A stretch of 64,000 bases of DNA from JAGPUQ01 sp963708735 (GTDB taxonomy: Bacteria; Pseudomonadota; Gammaproteobacteria; Pseudomonadales; Porticoccaceae), in assembly GCA_963708735.1 (NCBI GenBank), contig CAVPTW010000022.1, positions 248,001 to 312,000 of the forward strand. Reading direction: 5' to 3'. A program made the translations under genes and the position numbers. Positions within the stretch are counted from its first letter, which is position 1. Each line of letters opens with the position of its first letter. The notes below the pieces were generated by a model. It saw only the letters and a list, made by a program, of their open reading frames with translations, searched no databases and had not been told where the DNA came from. Shown here piece by piece: positions 17,318 through 26,742 of the stretch.

Positions 17318-18034
17318 ATGTCCCGGCGTGCGCAGGGGTCGCGATTGATCGTGGCTTTGGATTACCCCGAAGCCGAACCAGCGCTCCGCTTTGTTCGCAA
17401 GGTAGCCCCGGAACTCTGTCGTCTCAAGGTTGGCAAGGAACTGTTTACCGCCGCCGGGCCGCAGTTGGTGCAGCGCCTGGTGACATCCGGCTTCGATGTA
17501 TTCCTCGATCTGAAGTTTCACGACATTCCCTCCACGGTCGCCAAGGCAGTCGCTGCCGCCGGCAATCTCGGTGTCTGGATGACCAATGTTCATGCTGCGG
17601 GCGGCAGTGCCATGATGGCGGCGGCGGTAGAGTCCCGCCGTGCCGCGGGACAGCAGCTGCTGCTGGTGGCGGTTTCCGTTCTTACCAGCATGACCCAGAC
17701 CGACCTCGATGAGATTGGGTTTGATCGGCCGCTGGAAGCGCAGGTGCTACATCTCGCCGCGCTCGCGCAGCGCAGTGGGCTCGACGGCGTGGTGTGCTCG
17801 GCATGGGAAGCGGGCGCGATACACCGTCGGCTCGGTGACGATTTTCTCTGTGTCACGCCCGGTATCAGAGGCGCCTCCGCGCTGGCCACCGGTGATGATC
17901 AGACGCGGGTCATGACGCCGTTCGAGGCTATCCGGGCGGGCAGCGATTATCTGGTTGTAGGGCGACCGGTAACGCAGTCCACCGACCCCGTGGCGGTCCT
18001 GCTTGATATGGCCCGGCAAATCGCAGAATATTGA
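17318..18034 (+). CDS. pyrF: Orotidine 5'-phosphate decarboxylase
   Basis: Converts OMP to UMP, the last step of de novo pyrimidine synthesis. 238 residues forming a TIM barrel. LIVALDYPEAEPALRFV is the first strand; CRLKVGKELFTAAG and DLKFHDIPSTV hold the Lys and the Asp-x-Lys-x2-Asp catalytic array; CVTPGIRG and DYLVVGRPVTQSTDP form the phosphate-binding end. Length is typical. It lies 13 bp after lapA, where lapB is usually found. Confidence 0.96.
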   Translation: MSRRAQGSRLIVALDYPEAEPALRFVRKVAPELCRLKVGKELFTAAGPQLVQRLVTSGFDVFLDLKFHDIPSTVAKAVAAAGNLGVWMTNVHAAGGSAMMAAAVESRRAAGQQLLLVAVSVLTSMTQTDLDEIGFDRPLEAQVLHLAALAQRSGLDGVVCSAWEAGAIHRRLGDDFLCVTPGIRGASALATGDDQTRVMTPFEAIRAGSDYLVVGRPVTQSTDPVAVLLDMARQIAEY

Positions 18035-18096
18035 CCGGGCGCGAAATGATCGCGCTCATTCATTGACAAGGAGCACGCAAGTGCAGGGAGTTGAAT

Positions 18097-18435
18097 ATGA
18101 AAAAGGTGCGTCGATTTGAAAAAGTGGCTTTGGTGGCCATGGCTTTGATGCTGCCCTCAACCTCACTCTGGGCCGTGGAAGGCAAGGCTGGCGTTGATAA
18201 ACCTCCGACAAGCACTACCCAGGCAGCGACCAAGGCCGAGGCCGTGGTTAACGTCAATACCGCAAGTGTCGAGCAGCTCGCGTCGGGACTGGTCGGAGTA
18301 GGGCCCGCCAAGGCCCAGGCCATCGTTGTCTACCGGGAAACGAACGGCCCTTTCAAGGACCAGGCGCAGCTACTCAATGTCAAGGGCATCGGGGAAGCGA
18401 TTCTCAAGCAAAATGAGGGCAGAATCGCGTTTTGA
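18097..18435 (+). CDS. ComEA-like exported helix-hairpin-helix DNA-binding protein
   Basis: A 112-residue protein. Residues 1-25 form a signal peptide (basic start, hydrophobic core, cleavage near SLWA). A short Thr/Ala linker follows. Residues ~48-112 form a tandem helix-hairpin-helix: VNVNTASVEQLASGLVGVG and AQLLNVKGIGEAIL. Such small periplasmic ComEA homologues bind dsDNA and, in naturally competent bacteria, help pull DNA across the outer membrane; many non-competent gammaproteobacteria also carry one. ATG 18097 is preceded by GGGAG; a TTG two codons upstream is less likely. It ends the pyrF-side transcript at a strong terminator. Confidence 0.87.
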   Translation: MKKVRRFEKVALVAMALMLPSTSLWAVEGKAGVDKPPTSTTQAATKAEAVVNVNTASVEQLASGLVGVGPAKAQAIVVYRETNGPFKDQAQLLNVKGIGEAILKQNEGRIAF

Positions 18436-18455
18436 TGGTCGGTTCGAACCGTTGC

Positions 18456-18485
18456 GGCCACGTTTTTCGGAGCGTGGCCTTTTTT
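18456..18485 (+). terminator. Rho-independent terminator after the comEA-like gene
   Basis: GGCCACG (18456-18462) pairs with CGTGGCC (18473-18479) around a 10-base loop, followed by T6 (18480-18485). It sits 20 bases past the stop codon. The rest of 18486-18719 contains no gene I can support. Confidence 0.9.
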
Positions 18486-18719
18486 CAACGTGCTGCAACG
18501 GAGTCGGGGGCTCGATCTGAAAATCATCGCCCTGATGGTGAGTCGTTTGTGGTTCGATCGCAGCGCGTATCAAGGCCTGAGCGCAATGCGGAATCAGCTT
18601 TGCGCGAGATCAAAAAAATTCCGATGCGGCAACAAGGGCAGGAGAGCCCGGCCGCTGTAAATTCTGCAAGGTATCCCTGAGGGCGAACCCTCAAAGACTG
18701 TCCCGCCGGGAAATATGTC

Positions 18720-18795
18720 TGGCTCCGCCTGCTGGACTCGAACCAGCGACCCAATGATTAACAGTCATTTGCTCTACCGACTGAGCTAAGGCGGA
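18720..18795 (-). tRNA. tRNA-Asn (GUU)
   Basis: 76 nt with encoded CCA. On the minus strand it starts TCCGCCTTAGCTCAG and ends GGCGGAGCCA; acceptor arms TCCGCC and GGCGGA pair. The D-loop has AGTCGGTAGAG, the T-loop GGTTCGAGTCC, and the anticodon loop CTGTTAA reads GTT (plus-strand positions 18760-18762), giving asparagine. No integrase or second copy of its 3' end is seen beside it. Confidence 0.97.
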
Positions 18796-18927
18796 GTGGC
18801 AGGGGGCGCATGATAAAAGCGGCTTTGCACAGCGTCAACCAATGATAGTGTTTTGCTGCGTCCGGAATGACCTGTGGTCCTATTGTGAAGTGGTCGGGGA
18901 GAGCCGGCGCGCGCTCCCCGGGTTCAC

Positions 18928-18936
18928 TGCTAGAAT
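18928..18936 (+). promoter_or_regulatory. Candidate extended -10 promoter for uvrB
   Basis: TGCTAGAAT ends 19 bases before the uvrB ATG, implying a very short leader (start near 18943). No good -35 and no LexA box (CTGT-N8-ACAG) is visible next to it. Confidence 0.45.
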
Positions 18937-18955
18937 CCCCGCGCTCCCGGAGGGC

Positions 18956-20989
<2,034 letters not shown>

Positions 20990-21010
20990 GTCACTGGCGC
21001 GGATCGCGAT

Positions 21011-22408
21011 TCAACCGATGGCTTTTGCCTGTGACTCTGCGTTGCCGGTGTAGTCCGCTGGGGTCAGCGCCAGCAACTGCTGGCGCGCCGTCTCGGGTAT
21101 CGGCAGCGTCGCAATGAATGCGTGCAGAGTCTCGGCGGTCATGGCCTGGCCCCGGGTCAGTGCTTTCAGTTTTTCGTAGGGCTCGGGGACGTTGTAGCGC
21201 CGCATCACGGTCTGGATGGGTTCCGCCATGACTTCCCACGCGCGCTCCAGATCCTGCGCGAGTCGCGGACGATCGATTTCCAGTTTGCTCAGTCCCTTCA
21301 GCGCGGCCTGATAGGCGATCAGGCTGTAGCCGAATCCCACGCCCATGTTGCGCAATACGGTAGAGTCGGTGAGATCGCGCTGCCAGCGGGATACCGGCAA
21401 TTTGGCGGCGAGATGCGCAAACAGCGCATTCGCGAGTCCCAGGTTGCCTTCGGAATTTTCAAAGTCGATGGGATTGACCTTGTGCGGCATGGTCGAGGAG
21501 CCCACTTCCCCGGCCACCGGGCGTTGCCGGAAATAGCCGAGCGCGATGTAGCCCCAGATATCCCGGTCGAAATCGAGCAACACGGTATTGAAGCGGGCGA
21601 CGGCGTCGAACAGCTCGGCCATGTAATCGTGGGGTTCGATCTGGGTGGTGTAGGGGTTCCAGCCGAGACCCAGTCCGGTGACGAAGCGGCGCGCGATGTC
21701 CGGCCAATCGAGATCCGGATAAGCGACAAGGTGCGCGTTGTAGTTGCCCACCGCACCGTTGATCTTGCCGAGCAGTTCGACCGCGCGGATCTGGCGCAGC
21801 TGGCGGCGCAGGCGCGCAGCGGTGTTGGCCAGCTCCTTGCCCATGGTGGTTGGCGAGGCGGTCTGGCCGTGGGTGCGTGCCAGCATGGGCACCCCGGCCA
21901 GATTTTTCGCCAGCTCCGCGATGGCCGTCGTCAGGTCGTCCATCGCCGGCAACACCACATCCGCGAGTGCGCCTTGCAGCATCAGGGCGTGGGACAGATT
22001 GTTGATGTCCTCCGAAGTGCAGGCAAAGTGCACGAACTCGGCTGTGTGCTCGAACCCACCGAGCGCCGCGAGCCGCTCCTTGATGAAATACTCCACGGCC
22101 TTGACGTCGTGGTTGGTGACCGCTTCGATGGCCTTGATGCGCGCGGCGTCCGCCGGACTGAACGCACTTTGAATACTGTCCAGGGCCGCAGCCGCGGCGG
22201 CGCTCAGCGCCGGCAGTTCGGGAATGCCGGGTTCGGCGGCCAGATGGCGCAACCATTCGAGCTCGATCCGGACGCGAAACCGGATCAGGCCGTATTCGCT
22301 GAAGTAATGCCGCAGCCCGGCGATCTTGGCGCCATAGCGTCCGTCCAGTGGTGACAGTGCCGACAGTTCCGTTAGTTCCGTTATTTCAGTGAGCGCAGGG
22401 GTTTCCAT
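21011..22408 (-). CDS. purB: Adenylosuccinate lyase
   Basis: Acts twice in purine synthesis: SAICAR to AICAR and adenylosuccinate to AMP. 465 residues, the E. coli-type long form. LSALSPLDGRYG opens it; EFVHFACTSEDINNLSHALML and ARTHGQTASPTTMGKELANT carry catalytic His residues; the mobile signature loop is GSSTMPHKVNPIDFENSEGN with the catalytic Ser. The fumarase/aspartase-superfamily fold is expected as a homotetramer. Last gene of the minus-strand nudJ-mnmA-hflD-purB group, an order shared with E. coli. Confidence 0.96.
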   Translation of the reverse strand: METPALTEITELTELSALSPLDGRYGAKIAGLRHYFSEYGLIRFRVRIELEWLRHLAAEPGIPELPALSAAAAAALDSIQSAFSPADAARIKAIEAVTNHDVKAVEYFIKERLAALGGFEHTAEFVHFACTSEDINNLSHALMLQGALADVVLPAMDDLTTAIAELAKNLAGVPMLARTHGQTASPTTMGKELANTAARLRRQLRQIRAVELLGKINGAVGNYNAHLVAYPDLDWPDIARRFVTGLGLGWNPYTTQIEPHDYMAELFDAVARFNTVLLDFDRDIWGYIALGYFRQRPVAGEVGSSTMPHKVNPIDFENSEGNLGLANALFAHLAAKLPVSRWQRDLTDSTVLRNMGVGFGYSLIAYQAALKGLSKLEIDRPRLAQDLERAWEVMAEPIQTVMRRYNVPEPYEKLKALTRGQAMTAETLHAFIATLPIPETARQQLLALTPADYTGNAESQAKAIG

Positions 22409-22474
22409 GGCAGCCGGGTGTTGAAGCGGGACGCCGATTTTACCGGATTGATGGGGGGGCGGCGGTGGCGGCCA

Positions 22475-23101
22475 TCACGGCCGGCGTTTCAGCTCCCGCA
22501 GCTGTTCGAGGAGTTGCCGGCGATGGACAAACAAATGCCACCGCCGTCCGCCGAGCTGGTGCCACAGCACTGCCGAGCGGATGGCGGCAAACAGCAGGCA
22601 GCGCACCCGGGTGGCGACCGCCGCTTGCTGAAGGTAACCGCTCTCGCCCCGCACCTGGATGCGCAGGTTGTAGCGACCCACTGTGTTCTGATAGATCTGG
22701 GCGAGGTTGGCGAGCACATTGTCGTGGATCGGAGAAAACAGCGTCGCCTGTTCGGCGGCGCGCGCAATGCCGGCATAGATCAGGGCGCGATTCGCGGCGT
22801 CGCGCTGGAGCCGGCGCTGTAGATACAGTACGTTAACGGCATAGCGCATCACCTCGGTGGACAGCGCGCGCCGTTCCCCGCCAAGCAGTCGCTCCAGGAA
22901 TTCGATGCCCGTGCGCAGGTTGCCGGTACCCTGATACAACGCCGCCGCATCGCCCGGATTCTGCTCCAGCAGCGCCACCACAGCGACGCGCAATTGCTCC
23001 ACCGGCACGGTGCCGGTGCGCGCCAGTTGATCGACCAGCCAGCAGTACTGGAGCACGGCCGCCAGCGCGATAGCCTGTTCTTCCCGGGCAGTCTGCGCCA
23101 T
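22475..23101 (-). CDS. hflD: High frequency lysogenization protein HflD homologue
   Basis: A 208-residue mostly helical protein (MAQTAREEQAIALAAVLQYCWLVDQLAR; then AALYQGTGNLRTGIEFLERLLGG; YAVNVLYLQRRL) matching HflD in length and order. In E. coli HflD is a peripheral membrane protein that sequesters the lambda CII activator; the host function is not settled. Its start is one base after the mnmA stop, and purB follows at 66 bp, the same gene order as E. coli. Confidence 0.88.
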   Translation of the reverse strand: MAQTAREEQAIALAAVLQYCWLVDQLARTGTVPVEQLRVAVVALLEQNPGDAAALYQGTGNLRTGIEFLERLLGGERRALSTEVMRYAVNVLYLQRRLQRDAANRALIYAGIARAAEQATLFSPIHDNVLANLAQIYQNTVGRYNLRIQVRGESGYLQQAAVATRVRCLLFAAIRSAVLWHQLGGRRWHLFVHRRQLLEQLRELKRRP

Positions 23102-23102
23102 G

Positions 23103-24194
23103 TCAGCGGATCCCGGCGGTGATCACGCCGCCCCCCAGGCATTGCTCGCCGCGATAGAACACCACCGACTGTCCCGGGGTGATCGCGCGCTGGGGTTTTG
23201 CGAAGCTGACTTCGCAACCTTGCGAAGTGACGCTGACGGTGCAGGCCTGATCGGGCTGGCGATAGCGGGTCTTGGCGGTGCATTCGAAACGCTCGGATCC
23301 TGGCGGGTCCTGCAGCCAGTTCAATTGCTCCGCGTGCAGACCGCGCCAGTACAGCAAGGGGTGGTCGCTGCCCTGCACCACCAGCAGGGTGTTGGTTTCC
23401 AGACGTTTTTCCGCGACATACCAGGGCGCGTCGGTGCCACCCTGAACGCCGCCGACGCCCAGACCTTCACGCTGGCCGATGGTGTAGTACATCAGCCCCT
23501 GGTGTTCGCCCAGTACTTTTCCGTCCGGGGTCGCTATGGGCCCGGGTTGCGCGGGCAGGTAGGTGGCCAGAAAATCGCGAAAGCGGCGTTCGCCGATGAA
23601 GCAGATACCGGTGCTGTCCTTCTTGGCGTGGGTGATCAGCCCCGCGGTTCGCGCCCGCGCCCGCACGGCGGGCTTCTCCATCTCCCCCAGCGGGAACAGG
23701 GTGTGGGCGATGGCGTCGGGGCTGACCGCGTAGAGAAAGTAACTTTGATCCTTGTTGGCATCCCGCGCGCGCAGCAGCATCGTGCCACCGCCGTCGCGGG
23801 ATACTCTCGCGTAATGGCCCGTGGCGATCCAGGCCGCGCCCTGTTCCTGGCAGAATTCCAGAAATACCTTGAATTTGATCTCGCGATTACAGAGCACGTC
23901 CGGATTCGGCGTGCGTCCCGCGCGGTATTCAATGAGGAAGTGGGCGAACACCTGGTCCCAGTACTGGCGGGCAAAGTTGACGGCATGCAATTCGATGCCG
24001 AGGTGATCGCAGACCCGCAAGGCGTCAAACAGATCCTCCTTGGCGGTGCAGTACTCGGTGCCGTCGTCTTCGTTCCAGTTCTTCATGAACACGCCGCTGA
24101 CGTCGTAACCCTGCTCCAGCAGCAGCAGGGCGGCGACGGAGGAGTCGACGCCGCCGGACATGCCGACCATCACGCGTGGTTTGGAAGTGGACAC
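23103..24194 (-). CDS. mnmA: tRNA-specific 2-thiouridylase MnmA
   Basis: Adds sulfur to U34 of tRNA-Lys, -Glu and -Gln (s2U), using sulfur relayed from IscS/Tus proteins. The PP-loop is VMVGMSGGVDSSVAALLL near the N-terminus. The two catalytic cysteines sit in LCNREIKFKVFLEF and DSTGICFIGERRF. TGHYARVSR and GQREGLGVGGV are further signatures, and the C-terminal beta domain is complete. I choose GTG 24194 (363 residues, near the E. coli length of 368); a TTG six codons upstream is an alternative. It lies between nudJ and hflD as in E. coli. Confidence 0.95.
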   Translation of the reverse strand: MSTSKPRVMVGMSGGVDSSVAALLLLEQGYDVSGVFMKNWNEDDGTEYCTAKEDLFDALRVCDHLGIELHAVNFARQYWDQVFAHFLIEYRAGRTPNPDVLCNREIKFKVFLEFCQEQGAAWIATGHYARVSRDGGGTMLLRARDANKDQSYFLYAVSPDAIAHTLFPLGEMEKPAVRARARTAGLITHAKKDSTGICFIGERRFRDFLATYLPAQPGPIATPDGKVLGEHQGLMYYTIGQREGLGVGGVQGGTDAPWYVAEKRLETNTLLVVQGSDHPLLYWRGLHAEQLNWLQDPPGSERFECTAKTRYRQPDQACTVSVTSQGCEVSFAKPQRAITPGQSVVFYRGEQCLGGGVITAGIR

Positions 24195-24236
24195 GGGATT
24201 CTCACGGAGCAACGCGGAGCGGATTTTAGCAGGCTG

Positions 24237-24677
24237 TCAGCGGTAATCCCGCAGCACATCCAACGGGTAGCGAATGCCGGCGAGATGATCTTCGATCACG
24301 CCCCGGACCATGGGGCTGCGATGGCGGTAGTCGGCGCCCCGGATTATGTCCACGGGCAGCCAGAGCGCCGTCTCGATATCGGGATCGATCCGGTCGGTGA
24401 TCTGGTCGAGGGGTTCGCACACAAAACTCAGGCGGTGATAGGTCGCGCCGGAAGCCGCCACGAAACAGGCGAGGCTCAGGCACGCGACGGGCTTTACCAG
24501 CCAGCCGGTTTCCTCCAGGGTTTCGCGACACACCGCGGCGATGGGGGATTCTCCCGCTTCAATGTGCCCGGCAGGCTGATTGAGTACCCGCTCGCCGGCG
24601 ATATTCTCCACTACCATGAGGTAGTGGCCATCGCGGGGAACCACGGCGGCGACGGTCAGATGAATCTGCGACCGCAT
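24237..24677 (-). CDS. nudJ: NudJ-like Nudix phosphatase
   Basis: A 146-residue Nudix hydrolase. The Nudix box starts at GHIEAGE and follows G-x5-E-x7-RE-x2-EE-x-G exactly, ending RETLEETGW. N-terminal MRSQIHLTVAAVVPRDGHYL and LNQPAGHIE match NudJ, which in E. coli releases phosphate from nucleoside tri/diphosphates and from HMP-pyrophosphate. The nudJ-mnmA-hflD-purB order supports the name. Substrate is inferred from family and context only. It is first in this minus-strand operon, divergent from icd. Confidence 0.87.
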   Translation of the reverse strand: MRSQIHLTVAAVVPRDGHYLMVVENIAGERVLNQPAGHIEAGESPIAAVCRETLEETGWLVKPVACLSLACFVAASGATYHRLSFVCEPLDQITDRIDPDIETALWLPVDIIRGADYRHRSPMVRGVIEDHLAGIRYPLDVLRDYR

Positions 24678-24723
24678 GGGTAAATATCCTGTGTAGGAGA
24701 GCTACAGAGACGGCGCGGCAGCG

Positions 24724-24732
24724 TGCTAGAAT
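24724..24732 (+). promoter_or_regulatory. Candidate extended -10 promoter for icd
   Basis: TGCTAGAAT, identical to the uvrB element, lies 51 bases before the icd ATG in the 106-bp region divergent from nudJ. No clear -35. Leader about 45 bases with GGAGGGATC as ribosome site. Confidence 0.45.
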
Positions 24733-24783
24733 CCGGCCCGTTTTGAAATTTCTTTACACAAAAACCCTCGGAGGGATCAGCAA

Positions 24784-26037
24784 ATGGGCTATGAACATAT
24801 CGTCGTGCCGGCTACCGGAAGCAAGATCAAGGTCAATGCCGATTTTTCGCTCGACGTTCCGAATTATCCCATTATCCCCTTTATCGAAGGGGACGGTACC
24901 GGGGTAGACATCACGCCGGTGATGCGCAAGGTGACCGACGCGGCGATTGCCAAGGCATTCGGTGGCAAGCGCGCCATTCAGTGGATGGAAGTGTACTGCG
25001 GCGAAAAGGCGGCGGCGCTGTACGACGGCAACTGGTTTCCCCAGGAAACACTGGAGGTACTGAAGGAATACATCGTGTCCATCAAGGGTCCGCTGACGAC
25101 CCCGGTGGGCGGTGGCTTTCGCTCGCTGAACGTCGCCTTGCGTCAGGAGCTGGATCTCTATGTGTGCCAGCGACCGGTGCGCTGGTTCAAGGGCGTACCG
25201 TCGCCCGTGAAGGAGCCGAACAAGGTCGATATGTGCATCTTCCGCGAGAACTCCGAGGATATTTACGCGGGGATCGAATGGAAGGCGGGTTCCCCGGAGG
25301 CGACCAAGATAATCCGCTTCCTCCAGGACGAGATGAAGGTCACCAAGATCCGCTTTCCCGAAAATTGCGGCATCGGCATCAAGCCGGTCTCGGAAGCGGG
25401 CACCAAGCGGCTGGTGCGCAAGGCGATTCAATACGCAATCGATCAGGGCAAGTCGTCGCTGACCCTGGTCCACAAGGGCAATATCATGAAGTTCACCGAG
25501 GGTGCCTTCTGCGACTGGGGCTACGAACTGGCGCGGGACGAGTTCGGCGCGACCCCGATTGACGGTGGACCCTGGCATACGCTTAAAAATCCGCGCACCG
25601 GCGCGCAGATCGTCATCAAGGACGTGATCGCCGACGCCATGTTGCAACAGATCCTGCTGCGTCCGGACGAATACAGCGTCATCGCCACTCTCAACCTGAA
25701 CGGCGACTATCTGTCGGATGCGCTCGCGGCGCAGGTCGGCGGCATTGGTATCGCTCCGGGCGCCAACCTCTCCGACGAGGTGGCCATGTTTGAGGCCACC
25801 CACGGTACCGCGCCGAAATACGCCGGACAGAACAAGGTCAACCCGGGGTCGTTGATCCTGTCAGCGGAAATGATGTTGCGCCACATGGGCTGGGGCGAGG
25901 CGGCCGACCTGATCGTCAAGGGCATTGAGGCGGCGATCTCCGCCGGTACCGTGACCTACGATTTCGAGCGTCTGATGACGGGTGCCAAGCTGATGTCCTG
26001 TTCGGAGTTTGGCGACCAGATCATCAAGCACATGTAA
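24784..26037 (+). CDS. icd: NADP-dependent isocitrate dehydrogenase
   Basis: TCA-cycle enzyme converting isocitrate to 2-oxoglutarate. 417 residues, the E. coli Icd type. IPFIEGDGTGVDITPVM is near the N-terminus. The substrate/regulatory loop PVGGGFRSLNVALRQELDLY contains Ser114, equivalent to the AceK-phosphorylated Ser113 of E. coli. IFRENSEDIYAGIEW, LVHKGNIMKFTEGAF and NLNGDYLSDALAAQVGGIG bind substrate and metal. HGTAPKYAGQNKVNPGSLIL is the NADP-binding segment. Strong GGAGGG 8 bases before the ATG. Followed by a hairpin and the convergent cspD gene. Confidence 0.97.
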   Translation: MGYEHIVVPATGSKIKVNADFSLDVPNYPIIPFIEGDGTGVDITPVMRKVTDAAIAKAFGGKRAIQWMEVYCGEKAAALYDGNWFPQETLEVLKEYIVSIKGPLTTPVGGGFRSLNVALRQELDLYVCQRPVRWFKGVPSPVKEPNKVDMCIFRENSEDIYAGIEWKAGSPEATKIIRFLQDEMKVTKIRFPENCGIGIKPVSEAGTKRLVRKAIQYAIDQGKSSLTLVHKGNIMKFTEGAFCDWGYELARDEFGATPIDGGPWHTLKNPRTGAQIVIKDVIADAMLQQILLRPDEYSVIATLNLNGDYLSDALAAQVGGIGIAPGANLSDEVAMFEATHGTAPKYAGQNKVNPGSLILSAEMMLRHMGWGEAADLIVKGIEAAISAGTVTYDFERLMTGAKLMSCSEFGDQIIKHM

Positions 26038-26053
26038 GGATTGTATTGCCCTG

Positions 26054-26091
26054 CGCGGACCCACCGGGACATTGCACCGGGTGGGCCCGCG
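26054..26091. terminator. Long imperfect hairpin between icd and cspD
   Basis: CGCGGACCCACC-GG (26054-26067) pairs with CCGGGTGGGCCCGCG (26077-26091). It is placed between two convergent genes, so it could act in both directions, but no T-run follows on either strand. Terminator role is inferred. Confidence 0.4.
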
Positions 26092-26100
26092 GGGTTGGTT

Positions 26101-26430
26101 TCACCCGTTTCCGAGCGACCGACGCGGCATTTGTTGCTCGCCCGCCGCTGCCGGTATGCGGTTAAAAGGTATGCGCGTCGGGGCCGGCGCGATGGCCGTC
26201 GGGGCGGTTGAAAGCTCGGGGACCAGCGGCCGGATGTGCGTGGCGTGAACGCCTTTTTCGCCAAACTGAACCTCAAATTGCACTTGTTGTCCCGCCTTGA
26301 GGCTTTTGTAGCCTTCCATCTCGATCGCCGAGTAGTGGGCGAAGATATCCTCCTGGTTGGCTTCCGACAGAATGAAGCCATAGCCCTTGGCGTTGTTGAA
26401 CCACTTGACGGTGCCTTTGGTAGGGGTCAT
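26101..26430 (-). CDS. cspD: Cold-shock-domain protein, CspD-like
   Basis: A 109-residue protein. Residues ~3-70 are a cold-shock OB-fold: GTVKWFNNAKGYGFI (RNP1), DIFAHYSAI (RNP2 region), GQQVQFEVQFGEKGVHATHIRPL. CspD in E. coli (74 residues) binds ssDNA/RNA and blocks replication initiation in stationary phase. This protein has an extra ~35-residue Ala/Pro/Arg-rich tail of unknown use. Good AGGAGG before the ATG. It is convergent with icd, as in many gammaproteobacteria, but the usual next genes clpS and clpA are absent. Confidence 0.87.
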   Translation of the reverse strand: MTPTKGTVKWFNNAKGYGFILSEANQEDIFAHYSAIEMEGYKSLKAGQQVQFEVQFGEKGVHATHIRPLVPELSTAPTAIAPAPTRIPFNRIPAAAGEQQMPRRSLGNG

Positions 26431-26498
26431 CAGCCTGCCTCCTGACAGATTACCGGCAGCGAGCGGAGTCGCGCCGGATAGGGTTGTTATTATTAAAG

Positions 26499-26515
26499 GT
26501 TATCTGCTACATAAC
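26499..26515. promoter_or_regulatory. Inverted repeat in the AT-rich gap upstream of the catabolic operon
   Basis: GTTAT-N7-ATAAC (GTTATCTGCTACATAAC) lies in the 312-bp gap 26431-26742 between cspD and the first catabolic gene. The surrounding ~60 bases (26484-26535) are markedly AT-rich against a GC-rich background. The size and symmetry suit a TetR/MarR-type operator, and the position could control either cspD (minus) or the thiolase-like gene (plus). No regulator gene is adjacent. Nothing else recognisable is in the gap. Confidence 0.35.
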
Positions 26516-26742
26516 TATCAAGGAAGAATATGCGACAAGTCAAGTCCCTCAATCACCCTTGCAAACCCGTGGCGGCGGGCGCTGGTGGCGTCTGTTCATT
26601 GACCTGATTCGGAGCATGTGGTGTGATGCGGTGCCCTCTGCGGGTGTGAAAATTCTTCAGCGGATCTCCCTGCGCAGCCTGCTTTCGATACCTCCTACGT
26701 ATCGGCCCTGTGCCTGCCGGGAGCGCGTTACCAGGAGTACAC

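Noticed and set aside
18432..18680. Possible 82-residue protein after the comEA-like gene
   Set aside because: It would span a strong terminator and has no domain or good ribosome site.
18674..18692. Small hairpin TGAGGG...CCCTCA downstream of tRNA-Asn
   Set aside because: On the minus strand it follows the tRNA, but there is no T-run and the stem is only 6 bp, so I did not call a terminator.
18720..18795. tRNA-Asn as an integration (att) site
   Set aside because: No integrase gene, no repeated tRNA 3' end, and both flanks are core genes.
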